Positions 44,638 through 56,879 of a stretch of DNA of 64,000 bases are shown piece after piece. The notes beneath the pieces are model-generated. The model was not told where the DNA came from, made no database searches, and was given only the letters and a program-made list of their open reading frames with translations. Each line of letters begins with the position of its first letter. Position 1 is the stretch's first letter. A program made the position numbers and the translations under genes. The DNA lies in NCBI RefSeq assembly GCF_030445035.2, contig NC_080677.1, forward strand, positions 1,612,001-1,676,000. Direction: 5' to 3'. The DNA is from Dasypus novemcinctus. Lineage: Eukaryota; Chordata; Mammalia; Cingulata; Dasypodidae.

Positions 44638-45069
44638 TGAGGTGTTACTTTTTATTCTTATTTCTTAGAAGTTTCATTCCGCCAGTTCATTTGCTCTAGA
44701 ATTTTATTTTATCAACACAATTCCTGTATTCTGAGTAGGTTGGGGAAAGGAAAATGATTTAGTAACAAGATTATAACAATATTATCCTGTATGTCAGGTT
44801 TATCTACAGCCTTTCACATCCGGTTGCTTTAATACTCACAAAAAGTCATTTAACTGGGTAAAATAATTGTACCGACGTGATAGCCAAGCATGCCTAGCAA
44901 GTTAATATGCCAGTCTCAAATATTCATCTATAAGCTTTCAGCAACCCTTGATTGGAACGTATTACCCTATTCTTTCTCTAATCACATCTTTAAATTAGAA
45001 TAATTACTGCTGATAGGCTAGTAATAATGATATTAAGGATTGTGATTTTGTAGGATCTATGTCTATCAA

Positions 45070-45195
45070 TATATGGTGCACATATTTATATATACATATA
45101 TAGGTATACTATATTACATAATATACTATAAACACTTGTGGGTGTGTATATATATGTCATTATATATACATATACACACACGTATATATATCATC
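45070..45195. repeat. TA/CA-rich microsatellite
   Basis: Degenerate alternating TATATA/ACATATA and TATATACATATACACACACG runs. Possibly cruciform-forming; otherwise ordinary. Confidence 0.7.
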
Positions 45196-46939
45196 ATGAA
45201 GTAGTAATCATCATGAAAACCACTGCCACCATCACCTCTTTTTTCATAATCCACAGTATCTGTGACGTATCTGAAATTGGGGAGGCTATCCTGAAATAGA
45301 GCAGTTAGTGGAGGTACAACTTTTAAAGAGGAACAGAGTGAACTGGAGTCTACTGTAAAAATGATGAAGATAGTAAACAGATAAAATTATACCTAATAAG
45401 AGGTGAGGAAACATAGACCTAGGCTGACCATATGAGCATCTTCAAATACACTGAAGTTTTCCTTTGTAGCATAGAGTAGACGTATTCCTAGGTGGAAACA
45501 ACAAGGGGGACACGTTTACATTTCTTACTTCAGAGGGAGGAAATGTGAAGTTCAGGCCTGAAGGCGCTGAGTGCCACTCGCCGGATGCTTCTTGACAGGA
45601 GTCACGTGAGGACTTGTTTGGGATGATCCATGGATTCCATTACGTGAGTGATGGGAGCATGGAAAATTTAAGCCATCACATATTTTAAATTCAGATATTT
45701 TTGAGCTATGAGGAAGCTTAAATGACATATCTAATAGGGATAGGAGACTTTATATCCAAGCACAGAATACGGATTTTTTTTCAAATGGAACTTCAAAATC
45801 CATTTGGGAAAATATGATCTATTCATAAGTAGATGAGAATATAAAATAAATGTTGATAATGGCAAATGAAAAGCGTGGACAATAATAAATGTGGGCATGT
45901 AAATATAGCTTTAAAACTAAATTATTGCCCTTCTGTGCAGTTAATTTTTTCCCCCAAACCATAGAAGTAATGGTTGACTAGTGGGCCATTTACACACCAC
46001 TTAAGTGTTTGGTTGCTAAAACAAAGCAGCTTAATTGCTGGCAAAGGATTCAGCACCGCAACAGAAGACAAAAGGTAGGCATGGATGGAGTGGGGCATGG
46101 GCCAGGCTTGTCTATCTTCCCACAGCTTCGCCTCCAGGTCTCCACCACCTCTTCTGCGCAAAGCCCCGCAGGGTGAACCTCCTTCGTAGGAAGCTGGGCA
46201 CTGGGGCACATTTCACTCTGTGGCTGGCATCAAGTGCACTGAAGCCAGATGCAAGTCATAAACTCAGTAATTATCACCGAGCAGTGCTGACAGGCTGAAA
46301 CATCCTGCCCCAAAACAGCTCGTGGACTCGAGGCTGTAAAACGTTATTTTTCTTCAGTTAGCGTATTCTGCTGGGTCAGTATCACGCTCCAGGCAACTAG
46401 AGATAAGCCTGTGGTCTGTTCCAGCTGTGCCCACTGAATATCATGCTCTGGTTTTATAACCACTAAAATAAGAGTAAATGAATAAAAAAGGGTCATTTAC
46501 TCTCCAAGAGAAGGGAACAGGAGAAATATCAAGAGAGAGGACTTACCAACAAAATTTGATTGTCAGAAAACAGATGAGCAGGACTTTCCAGTATGGAGGA
46601 AATTGAAACCTGAGCTGTTGTGGGAAGCCAACACAAGCATGGCTTAATATCCCAGGAAGGTTCAGAGCTGCAGGCCACAGGTACTGCGCAGCCCGGCTGA
46701 GGGTCAGAGGAGAGGACGGGAAGGAGGGTCCAGAAGGTGCATCCAAACCCTCCCCTGTCCACTCTCCCCTCCACACAGGTATGGCCACTTCTCAGCCACA
46801 TAAAACTCTGGACAGATTTTACCCTTCTGTGTAATTATTTAATTACATCACAGTAGAAATTTGTAGGAAACATGAGAAAGGAATCTGTTTTTAATTTTCT
46901 ACCTAGTGGGCTAATATTTCCAACACTATTGACTAGTAT

Positions 46940-47290
46940 AAATAGGTATGTGTATGTTCATGTGTATGTGCACGTGTATATCTATATTCCATCTATATGT
47001 CTATACCTATACCTACGTCTATGAATATATCTATACCTATGCCTCTATGTCTATACCTATATCCATACTCATATCTACAACTGCCTATCCCTGTACCTGT
47101 TCCTGTAACTATACCTAGACCTACGTACTTACATCTATACTAATGTCTATGTCTAGTCTATAACTATATCTCTATCCATACCCAGTATCTATATACCTAT
47201 ATCTACACATACGTCTATACCTCTTCCTGTATCTATATGTGTGTGTATATGTACAAGTACATGTACATGTATATGTATATGTACACCTAT
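46940..47290. repeat. Degenerate CTATAC/CTATGT microsatellite
   Basis: About 350 bases rich in CTATAC, CTATGT, CTATAT and ACCTAT units (TCTATACCTATACCTACG, GTCTATACCTATATCC, ending TATATGTATATGTACAC). The plus strand is nearly free of internal G-runs. It has decayed from a simple hexamer-like array. Confidence 0.75.
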
Positions 47291-48254
47291 ATAATATTGC
47301 ATCTTCTTTCATGTATATTTTTTTCATGAACATCTCGAGCTGTATTTGAGCTGTTGAATTTAGCCAGCAAATATTTTATTCAGGATTTTTGTGTCTGTAT
47401 TTATTGTTGGAATGTATATTACATTTTATCGTAATTTTTTTTTTTTTTAGTTTAATCTAGTATTAAGAAATACAACTGGCATCTATGGTTCTTTTGCACT
47501 TTCTAGATTATCTTGCCTAAGATAAGAATTAACTGATTTTTAAAAATTGGTAAGATTCACCACAAAGTCAAGAGAGGTTTTAAATACCATTCAATACCAT
47601 TTCAATTTTTAATACCATTTCAATTTTCAGAAGTGATTTATACAAGTTGTTTCTTGCCAATGTTGAAATTTTATACATTTCTTAAAATCTACCCATTTTA
47701 TCTAGGTTTTCAAATTGATTACCATTTGATTGTTTATGGTCTTTTCTGTTATTGTTCATGATCTCTGTCTATAATTGTGTTCTCACTCATTACAGTTCAT
47801 TTGTGCATATATTGCTTCTGCCAGTAGGCTAATACAGCAATCAAATAAAAGATTTACTAGTGACTGGCAGATATGGTCAGTAGGTTGTAGGAAATCTTTA
47901 AAAATCTGTACTAGAATCTGGCCTGAATTATTTTATACAGAATTGCCTACCTTGGAGGACTGGTATGGGAGAAGGGAGCAGAATCTTGCAGGGGGAAGGA
48001 GGATAAAGACAGGTCCAAAATGATTTGAACTTGGTAAGGTTTTTAAAATAGGTGGGCACTATTTTTTAGTAACTAACATCCCTCTTCCTTCACTCCCTCC
48101 TTTCAACCTTCCCTCCCTCCCTTCCTTCCTCTTCCTTTCTATGGCTTAATGTGGCATAGATTACTTTTCATTTATGAATACAAAGTTATATAATCTAAAT
48201 AAAAACTCTTAGAAAACATGGAGTATGGTGTTGGAAATTTGGATCCGAAGGGTA

Positions 48255-48325
48255 TCAGGAATGAAAGAAAGAGAGAAAGAGAGAAAGAGAAAGTGAAACA
48301 AAGAGAGAAAGAAAGAGAGAAAGCT
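48255..48325. repeat. GAAA/GAGA purine microsatellite
   Basis: AAGAAAGAGAGAAAGAGAG-type run, preceded at 48085-48140 by a CCTTCCCTCCCTCCC pyrimidine run. Confidence 0.75.
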
Positions 48326-49079
48326 GGGATCAGGGGGTCTATGAGTAATGACTCTTCAGACAACTTTATTTTCTACATGTGGCATTATATATACTCAAAC
48401 TATCGAGATAACAAGCAGTGTAACTACACATTAACAATACTCGTAAATTAAAGAACTTATCTCAGAGTATGAAGATTCAATATTCCTTTGAAGCTACAAA
48501 GTGTGTTTGCTCATATTTCTCCTGCCCCCGACAGCTCCATCCTGTTGACTGAAAGCCTTAATTGCTGCATTCCTATGTTAAAAGCGGAGCCATGGAAATA
48601 GCACACCTCTCCTCGCGAGACCACTATGCCTCAGTTTCCAACAGAATAGGAGAATAGTTATTCATAAAACACAATATTTTGATGTAATGCATCCTAATTG
48701 TTTTTTCTCTGTACATAAAACAGAAGCAAATACTACATTCAAATATAGTCTAGAATATACTAGAATATTCCTGTATAGCTGGGGCAGGCATCTCTTAATA
48801 TTGTGCTCACATCAATCACTAGTGAACTTCTTGCCCACCAAGGTTACGTAGTGAGCATGGTCTTATGTGGAGGTTGATGAATAGATTTATGTACATTTCA
48901 AAGGGCATAGAAATTTAGAGTTTTGAACTTTCAGCCACTGGGTAATAATTTCACAATGGGCAGAGATGATTCCATGGACTGTGCCTTAAATAGGACCTAA
49001 AGAGAAGTATGACTTTTAAGAAATTCCCTGTTACGGTATATGCCAAGGAACTTTAAGATGACTAATATTAAAACTGGAT

Positions 49080-49570
49080 ATATTAGGTCCTAGCTGTCCA
49101 AACAAATAGCATACCATGGGTTGACTTAATAACAGGAATGTACTGGCTCATGTTTTTTGAAGCTGGAAGGCTTGTTTCCTTCTGGGGTCAGAATCTTCGG
49201 GTCATCAACCCTTGGGCTTCCCTGGCCCCTCTGTCCCATGCCGAGGCACCTGGCGGCACCTTTCTCTTCCAGGGCTCCTTGACTCGCAGCTTCAGATTGC
49301 TTACCATGGCTTCTTCCCGAGGCCTTCCCTCGAAGGTCTCCAGCGACAGGAGCAGGATTCCTCCCGACAGTTCCTGAAGCAGTTAATTCAGCTAGTAACT
49401 GAAGTAACCTGGTCGAGAGGGTCTTATCTGCAGTGGGTCCACACCCACAGGGCTAGATTCAGGTTAGGGTTTCCTGGGGTGGGCGACTCCAAGCCACCAC
49501 CCTGGGAACCTTCTGTGTTCTACATCATTCCTCCGTCTCTTCTGTTACGTCAAACATTGAATAACAGTCA
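49080..49570 (-). mobile_element. Possible LTR (minus), unassigned
   Basis: The plus strand has the look of an LTR read backwards: CTGTCCAAACAAATAGCATA, TGACTTAATAACAGGAATGT, then a GC-rich body with CTGCAGTGGGTCCACACCC and GGGTTTCCTGGGGTGGGC. I cannot identify the family or find target duplications. Confidence 0.35.
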
Positions 49571-52500
49571 GTGAGACAGATAGACTTTTCTATAGTCAGG
49601 GCCAAGAGACAAGGCAAGTGGCCCCGGGACAAAAAGCATTCGGGAATCAGGAAGAGCCAGAACCAGGGCAACGGGATTGTGGGGAGGGAAGTGACACCGC
49701 CATTTGAAAGTCCTTCAGAGGATCAGGGAGGAATCAGGTTTGCTAATGTACTTAATTTAAGACCAAGTGTTTCGGTAAGATATTAAATGATAAGGTAAAA
49801 TGGCAGGTAAGTAAAAAATAGAGTTGAAATATCTATTATCCAAACAATATGGTACACTTATCTATACTTCTCAATGTCGTAAACATACATATACATATAT
49901 AAAAGTATGATTATGTAGCAATGTGAGCTTATCTTTTAAAATTTTCCCTCATTTAAATATTTATTTAAACACACTTATTTAAATATTTGTGGCTTTTTCT
50001 ATAAGAAACAAGCTGTAATGCTTTTACTTTAGTATTTGTCCTTCCCTTTAAGATCAGTTCCTAAAAGTGTACCCATATAAGGTAGTTATGGCTTTTAATG
50101 CACATTTCCAAATTTCTCTCTTATTAAATGTGTGAGTTTACATTCTCTAATATCATGTGTTTTATATATATCAGCTGTTAGTATTTGTGATAGTGGCATA
50201 TTGTGATGAAAATACTAACCACTTCAAACGGACACTGCGTTTTGGCTTTCATCGTCTCCTTTTAACTTTCTTATGACTTAGATCAGTATATGTTTTGGAA
50301 ATCAGTTTTTTCTAATCTTTAAAATATTGAATGCTGCTATCAAAAGAAAGGCAATTTATTGATCGAGGGCTTCTAAAAAGGTGCACATTTCAGACTTAAT
50401 ATATTACCAGAAAGTTAGTGCTTTTGTTGCTTTTGTCAAGCTTCCAATTGTTCCATTATATTTTGAAAATGGGTGTTTGTCTTTTGGTTTTGGTTTGGTG
50501 GTTTAGCGTCAATACTGCCGTTAGAATAATGGCAAGATGGGTCGCTGCTCCAGGCTGGGGCTTGAGGCCAAGGAGTCAGTCGTGCTAAGGTTCTGCCTGC
50601 ACTGAGCCTCCTCATTCTCTTTTGGATTTCTTTCTGGTATCCAGGACTCAGAACTCCCTGCCAATTGGCACCACCTCAATTCAACTACCATTCTGGCACT
50701 GATCCCGGGAAGGTGGATTTCAGGGAGCTCACCCTGGTGGTAGCTGGAAAATGTGCTTACTAAAAATTTCTTCACTGAGGCAGCTTCAAAAATCCTAATA
50801 CATTAACTGAACTGGTTTTCTGTTTTTAAAAGTTTATTATTCGCACTTAGTGCCCTGTCGGATATTAACCAGAGCTTCTCAGTTTTGTTTATAGGAATAA
50901 GCTAACATCTCAAAGCAAAGCCAGACAGAACGGTGTCAGGAGCACCTTATGACCCAGTAAATCTGAAACGTTTCTCAGAGACAAAAGCTTGATATCCTTG
51001 AGTGGTCTGCTGAGAAAGGAGCCCTGGAGGCCTTGCACCTGCACAGCAGAACTGTGGTTATTAGCCACTGAAGCCAAGGACAAGGCGAGTGTGCTTAGAC
51101 GAAACAGGACTGACACATTGTGATACTGTCCTCACAAGACCCCTGTCATTCTTTTTAACTTGTTTTCCTCTCCTCTTCCCCTCTCCTTTGCCTATGAACA
51201 CCCTCCCTCTGATTCTCACCTGGAACTGGTTTGGGGGAAGATTCCCTGTGTTTCTTGCTTGTGGCTCACAGTAGATCACCTTGCCACTGAGGTGTGCTCC
51301 TCCTTTGTGGTGCTGGGTAGGGTTGGCCTGTCCATGGGGAAGAGCCGAGCTGATGGGTGCAATGGGCCTGGGGAAGGGCCAAGGTCAGGAAGAACCCGGA
51401 AGAGAGCAGTGATCCTGAGGCTACCCCAGCTGTGCTCAAGGGCCCTCACAGCTGGGGAGGAGCCAGACAACGGAGAATCAGGGTATCCTGAGGGCCTCCC
51501 TGGTGAAAATGAAGGCTCTTCACCTGAAAATATTCTTAAACTTGTTTTTCTACACAGACAATCAGCTCAAGACCATAAGTCATAATACTGTCATTTTTTA
51601 AAGTGTCTATGCCATTTTTTTCCACTTGTCTAGAAGACTGTACATGTAAGTTTAACATCTGGTACTGTGAACATATGTGTTTGAATTTTGTTTTCTTTTT
51701 TCTTTCTTTTAAAGATCTGTCATTATTAATATCTGACAGGGAAGGATACAAGGCAAAAGAAAATCAAAGGGACTAAAGGATTATTGTATATAGATAAGAG
51801 CAGCCACAATGAAAATTTGATTATCTTCAAACAAAATATTACAACATATTTTCATTCCATGGAAATATTGACTCCCATGCTACTAATAATGGAAGATGTT
51901 AACATTCTCACATGTCAATGATGGATCATGAAAACCAAATACAAACTAATTAATACTACTGATTTAGTAGGTATTTATAAAAAATACACACTCAAACCAG
52001 GATATTAAATTTTATTTATTTGAATAAACTCAGAATGGTTATAAAATTAGCCATTTCCCGGGAATAGTATTAAACATCTTATATTTTAAAATACAAATTT
52101 TTCATCTTAATATATATAACTACAACAAATCAAACTAGATGTAATTACTATAAAGATATGAATATGGATGTGAAAATTCAAAATAATAATAGGATACTAA
52201 AAAGACAGAGTCTTCTAGTCAAGCCTTTGTTGATACTGAAAGGGAGTAGGAGGGTTAATGTGGGAGCAGACCCCCAACTATGACCGGCCCCAAGTCAGGA
52301 GGGGTGAAAGGTAGATAGGCAGGCTGTGTTCAAATAAATTACGATCTAGAAAATTTTCTTCAAATGTTTACTTTTAGGCTGATGAAGGCATTGGAACTTG
52401 GGTAAGATAGTAACAGCTCTGCGCAGAGGCAAGGAGCTGCTGCGGGCTTCTCTGAGGCAAGGAATGACCTGCCTTGGGCTGCTCCAAAGGCTCTGCCTCT

Positions 52501-52930
52501 GCACACCATGACTATAAACCTCTGCTGGATAAAGGTTTCCTCATGTTCCTAAAGTTCCTGTAGAGTAAGTGCATACTCCTGCAAGCTGCCGGAGCTCTCC
52601 ACAGTTTGGTCTCTGCCTTTCTTCCTGATCTATCTCTCCTCTTTCCTTCCTATACCAAAAAGAACACCTGAGTCACAAAGCCCCTGAAGTTTCCAGAATC
52701 CCTAGGGAGGTTTTCCTGTTTGCTGACATTTTCCATGGCTGTCTGGTTGTTTTCTTCCTCTCTAGGACCACTCTGTTCTATTCATTTTTCTTTAGCAATG
52801 TATACCCATGGCTCAAGGCTCAGAATAAACTTCCTCTTTTGTAAGACTTCCCTGAGCCAAGCTGAGAGAAAAGATTGCTATGAGAAAAGAAAAGAAGAGT
52901 AAAGAAAAAAAAAAGCACAGAAAAGAAATT
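49571..52930. other. Unassigned, mostly unique sequence
   Basis: No repeat family identified. Frames of 60-141 codons (the largest 51160-51585) have no domain, and overlapping frames on the opposite strand are just as long, so coding is unlikely. Confidence 0.4.
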
Positions 52931-52934
52931 TTGT

Positions 52935-53065
52935 AGTGTCTATGGTATGCCAACGCTGTGATGAGCTTTCACATGTGAGCAGATATAATCCTCAAAACAA
53001 AACCATGTAGTCAATTTACTCCCCAACTGCCAATGGGAAACCTAGGTTCAGGAGTGTTGAGTTGA
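52935..53065 (+). repeat. MIR SINE
   Basis: GTATGCCAACGCTGTGATG, TTTCACATGTGAGCAG, TAATCCTCAAAACAAAACC and GGGAAACCTAGGTTCAGGA match the MIR series (TATGTGCCAGGCACTGTG; TTTACATGTGTTATCTC; AATCCTCACAACAACCC; GGAAACTGAGGCTCAGAG). Confidence 0.75.
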
Positions 53066-53354
53066 TGCATCAGCACTCAACCTGTACTTACTGGTCCACT
53101 TTTGAGCTCCTTGAGACCTAAGACTAGAATGCCATGTAATCTCTCAGGCTAGTAGATCAACTTTAAGAACAAAAAGAGGGTGCTTTTAATAATCAAATTG
53201 AGTTATCAGGCATAAACAAGGTAAATTGGGACATATGAATACTCTTGTTAGGCCATATATTATTTATTTTCATGTCTGCTATTGTATCTATTATTGTGTT
53301 GCTACACAAATAGTGGACAGTCAATACATACAATTAACTAAAATAATCAGAGTT
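53066..53354. other. Unassigned spacer
   Basis: Nothing recognised; AT-rich, ends at the old L1 boundary. Confidence 0.4.
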
Positions 53355-54300
53355 AGAAGCAAATAAAATGCTCACTACAACATTATTCACAGTAGCCAAA
53401 AGGTGGAAGCAAGCCAAATTTCCATCAACCAGATGAACAGATAAACAAAGTTCCATACAATGTAATGTTATTTGGCAATAAAAGAAGTGATGGGTACATG
53501 GTACAATATAGATGAACCTTGAAGATACCACATTGAGTGAAATAAGCCAGACACAAAAGCACAAATATTGTATGATTTTTTTCATATGAAAAACTTAGAA
53601 TAAGCAAATTCATAGAGACAGAAAGAAAAAGAGTGGTTATAAGAGTGAGGTAGGCGGTGGACTTGGCCCAGTGGTTAGGGTGTCTGTCTACCACATGGGA
53701 GGTCCGCGGTTCAAACCCCGGGCCTCCTTGACCCGTGTGGAGCTGACCCATGTGCAGTGCTGATGCACGCAAGGAGTGCCCTGCCATGCAGGGGTGTTCC
53801 CCGCGTAGGGGAGCCTCATGCACTAGGAGTGCTCCCATAAGGAGAGCTGCCCAGCACAAAAGAAAGTGCAGCCTGCACAGGAATGGCGCCACACATACAG
53901 AGAACTGACACAACAAGATGACACAACAAAAAGAAACACAGATTTCTGTGCTGCTGACAACAACAAAGGCGGACAAAGAAGATGCAGCAAATAGACACAG
54001 AGAACAGACAACTGGGGTGGGGGTGGGGGTGGGGGTGGTGGAGGGGAGAAAAATAAATAAATGAATAATAAATAAATCTTTTTAAAAAAAAGAGTGAGGT
54101 AAAAGGGGAACACGGAGTTATTGCTAAATGAGTATGAGTTTTGATTTGGGATAATGAAAATAGTCAGGAAATATATAGTGGTGAAAGTTGCACAGTATTG
54201 TCAATGTACTTAATGTCAAAGAATTGTCCATTTAAAATGACTAAAATGAACTTCATGATATGTATATTTTATCATAATTAAAAATAAACAATAAAGCAAA
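53355..54300 (+). mobile_element. Old L1 ORF2-end and 3'UTR, split by a SINE
   Basis: Before the SINE: ATTATTCACAGTAGCCAAAA, GGTGGAAGCAAGCCAAATTT, GAATAAGCCAGACACAAAA-type GAAATAAGCCAGACACAAAA, GTATGATTTTTTTCATATGA. After it: GAGTTTTGATTTGGGATAAT, GAAAGTTGCACAGTATTGTC, AATGTACTTAATGTC and TATGTATATTTTATCATAAT. These are the classic 3' landmarks of L1MA/MB-age L1s. The SINE at 53653-54089 is younger. Confidence 0.85.
53653..54089 (+). mobile_element. DAS-type SINE with 12-bp target duplication
   Basis: The head TTGGCCCAGTGGTTAGGGTG (A box) and GGTTCAAACCCCGGGCC (B box) matches the SINEs at 36704 and 26275. The G-rich linker GGGGTGGGGGTGGGGGTGG precedes AATAAATAAATG repeats. It is flanked by perfect AAGAGTGAGGTA (53641-53652 and 54090-54101). 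The 183-codon minus frame across it is SINE read-through. Confidence 0.94.
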
Positions 54301-54376
54301 TTTAAAAGTACAAAAGACATAAATATTCATTCAGTTTTGAAAATTTTGATAGAAATGTATTATACCACTCTACTAG

Positions 54377-55016
54377 TGAGCTAAAGGGGATTTGATGCAA
54401 AATATCAGAAATTGGTTGGTTTTTATAAAAGGTATTTATTTGGGGTAGAGGCTTACAGTTACCAGGTCATAAAGAGTAAGTTACTTCTCTCACTAAAGTC
54501 TTTTGCCACACATTGAAGCAAGATGGTTGCTGACTCTGCAAGGGTTCAGGCTTCCTCTTCTCCTTAAAGCTCCAAGGTCACAGCTTCTTCAAATATTAGC
54601 TGTAGGCTGGGAAAAGTTTGATCTCTCTTCCAGGGCTCATTCCTCTCTGTGATCAGCTGTGGCTGTAGGCTATTAGACTCGTCCCTCTTCCCTGGGCTTC
54701 TGCTGTGTCTACAAAGCTGTTGCTATTCCTCTGTATTCTTCTCCTATGTGTTTATTTCCAGGGGCTCTAGCTCAAAACTCCAACCTCCCTTCTCTATGGT
54801 GCAGTTTCTCTGTGAGTCCCTGCCCACCAAGGAGGCAGGGACTCAACATCCTACTGAAATGGCCTAATCAAAGCCTTAATCATTATTTAGTCAAGTATAA
54901 GTGAAACCTTTAAATCTAATATAATCTAATACGCCCAGAGGAAAAGACTAGTTTACAAACATAATCCAATATATATTTTTGGAATTAAAAAACAATATCA
55001 AAGTGCTACAACTACA
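54377..55016 (-). mobile_element. MaLR-like solo LTR (minus)
   Basis: The reverse complement is homologous throughout to the LTR at 20330: GATATTGTTTTTTAATTCC, AGTCTTTTCCTCTGGGCG, GAGTCCCTGCCTCCTTGGTG, GGACTCACAGAGAAACTGCA, GCAACCATCTTGCTTCAATG, CCCCAAATAAATACCTTTTA and the end TTAGCTCACTAGTA. It has no internal sequence beside it. The target duplication is not clear. Confidence 0.8.
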
Positions 55017-55721
55017 CTTATGTTTTATGAATAAAAAGTTATGTTATTAATTATTCAGAAAATTTATCTAGATTGTGAAGCTTCTGAAAATATTTTCAAT
55101 GTACCTTATAAATCTGAATTATGGAGTAAAAATTTGAATTGAAAATCAGTAAATTTTTGAAATAAGCATTTTGAAAGTGGAGTAATCAAGTGAATTGTAG
55201 GGAAAGCATTTACTGGTGGTCTGTTGTGGCATTTTTATCAGGATGAAAATCTTCTCAGCCAGTACATTTGAAAAAATGGTGAAAAGACACAGAACAGCAA
55301 AAGGATTACTGAGGGAATGTTGAAAATTGCAAACAGTCAAATATTCCAAAGAGAGCACTTTATGAAGTTGGTGTGGATTCTTTTGGACTCAGTGCCTTCC
55401 CATGTGCACATTCTCACCTCTAAGCTGTAGGGATGATCCTGGAGGAAGTCCAGTCATTTCAGTGTTTCTTAAAGCATGCCCTTCATGAACCGCTGTAAAA
55501 TTTCCTGCCTTATTCCTTAACTTTAGATCTACTTCTGGATATTGCTTTCCTTCCCCTTTCTCTGACCCTGATTGTTGTCTCAGTTCCTCACCACACACTC
55601 CATTTGCTGTCCTCTAAATGATTTAGGAAGTTTAGGAACTGATTCCTAAACTTCACTGTTGTGTTCATAGTCCAGTTGCCAGGGACTGAGAGTCCTAGAA
55701 CTCCCTAGATCCCCAGTTAGA
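55017..55721. other. Unassigned sequence
   Basis: Nothing recognised. Frames of about 70 codons have no domain. Confidence 0.4.
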
Positions 55722-56156
55722 GGGTTTTTATTTGTTTCTTTGTTTTGTTTTTAGCTTGATTTTATTGGTTTATTACTACCTCCTGCTGCTTGAGCTCACT
55801 GTTAGCTCTGTGTCCATTTGCTATGCATTCTTCTGTGTCTATTTGCCTTCTCTTCTCATCTTCTCTTTAGGAGGCACCAGGAACTGATCCTGGGATGTTC
55901 CAATGTGGGAGAAAGGCACCCAATTGCTTGAGTCACCTCAGCTCCCTGCTTTATTGTGTCTCTCATTGTCTTTCCTCTGCATCTCTTTTTTGTTGCATCA
56001 TCTTGTTGCATCAACTCGTGGTGTAGGCCAGCTCTCTGTGAAGACCAGCTCTCTGTGTGGGCCAGCTTGCCTTCAGCAGAAGGCCCTTGGAACTGAACCT
56101 GGAACTTTCAATACAGTAGATGGGAGCCCGATCTCTTGAGCCACATCTGCTTCCCC
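55722..56156 (-). mobile_element. DAS-type SINE (minus), diverged
   Basis: On the minus strand it begins GGGGAAGCAGATGTGGCTCA (A box TGGCTCAAGAGATCGG) with a following GGTTCAGTTCC B box, GCACCACGAGTTGATGCAAC-type body, TTGTTGCATCATCTTG on the plus strand, and the tail toward 55722. It is like the SINE head at 42858. A weak GTTAGA repeat flanks it. Its centre includes CAAAAAAGAGATGCAG and a second CAATTGGGTGCC-type block, so it may contain an extra duplicated segment. Confidence 0.82.
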
Positions 56157-56562
56157 TTGTTAGAATTTTCTGTGCTGATCTCCCTTAGATTTAGAGCAAC
56201 AGCTATTGAAATCCCATTTCCTTTGTATTTGGGTCCCTAGGCAGCCCTTGCCCACCTCTCACATTCTTTCTATATCCCATTGGATGCTAGTCATTCCTTA
56301 CCATCATCTGTAGCTCAGTCACTGCCTACAATGTCTTACTACAGAACTACTTTAAAGACCCTTCCTCTCTCCACCTGCTCTGGTGTTCTACTAATACCTG
56401 GATTATTATAAATCCCATTCTATTTCATGGCACATTGCACTAAGCAACATGTCTGAAAGAAACACTGAGAAGAAAATCTGCCTTTTCTCACATTTGGCTA
56501 ATGTACTTGCAAGGCATTGATTTGTGATGCAATCAAATAGTGAAGGAAGGGATTGTGGGAAG
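56157..56562. other. Unassigned sequence
   Basis: Nothing recognised between the SINE and the L1 5' end. Confidence 0.4.
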
Positions 56563-56879
56563 GTGACAATGGACTAACAGGCAGAGCTCAATGTACTTGT
56601 AAGAACAGCTGAGTGAACAACCAGCAAGATGGTGGCAGAGTAAGGAGCTTGTAGAGTCTGCTCCTGCTACAGGGCAGTTAGCAAACACCCAGAGCTATTT
56701 GGAGCTAGCTGAAGCACCTGTCTGGGGGCTCTAGGAGGCCAGGAAAGCATCCTGCTACATCTTTGAAGGAGTGGAAGGAGAAGACTGCCCATCTGCAGAG
56801 AAGACTCATAAGTAGAGTGCTCCATGCGCCGGAGGCACAAGTCACTTCAGGAGCAGTTCCAAGGCTGGAATTGAAAGCT

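Larger units (their letters stand above)
44654..49079. other. Unassigned, mostly unique sequence
   Basis: This 4.4-kb stretch is AT-rich, with microsatellites listed separately. A GC-richer patch at 46040-46300 and another at 46580-46790 have frames of 80-95 codons on both strands but no recognisable domain. No repeat family was recognised. Confidence 0.4.

Noticed and set aside
51160-51585. 141-codon frame
   Set aside because: No recognisable domain, an equally open antisense frame, and low-complexity proline/serine stretches.
53425-53976. 183-codon minus-strand frame
   Set aside because: It reads the antisense of the SINE at 53653-54089. The same peptide type appears at 36696-37043 and 26331-26657, exactly where other SINEs lie.
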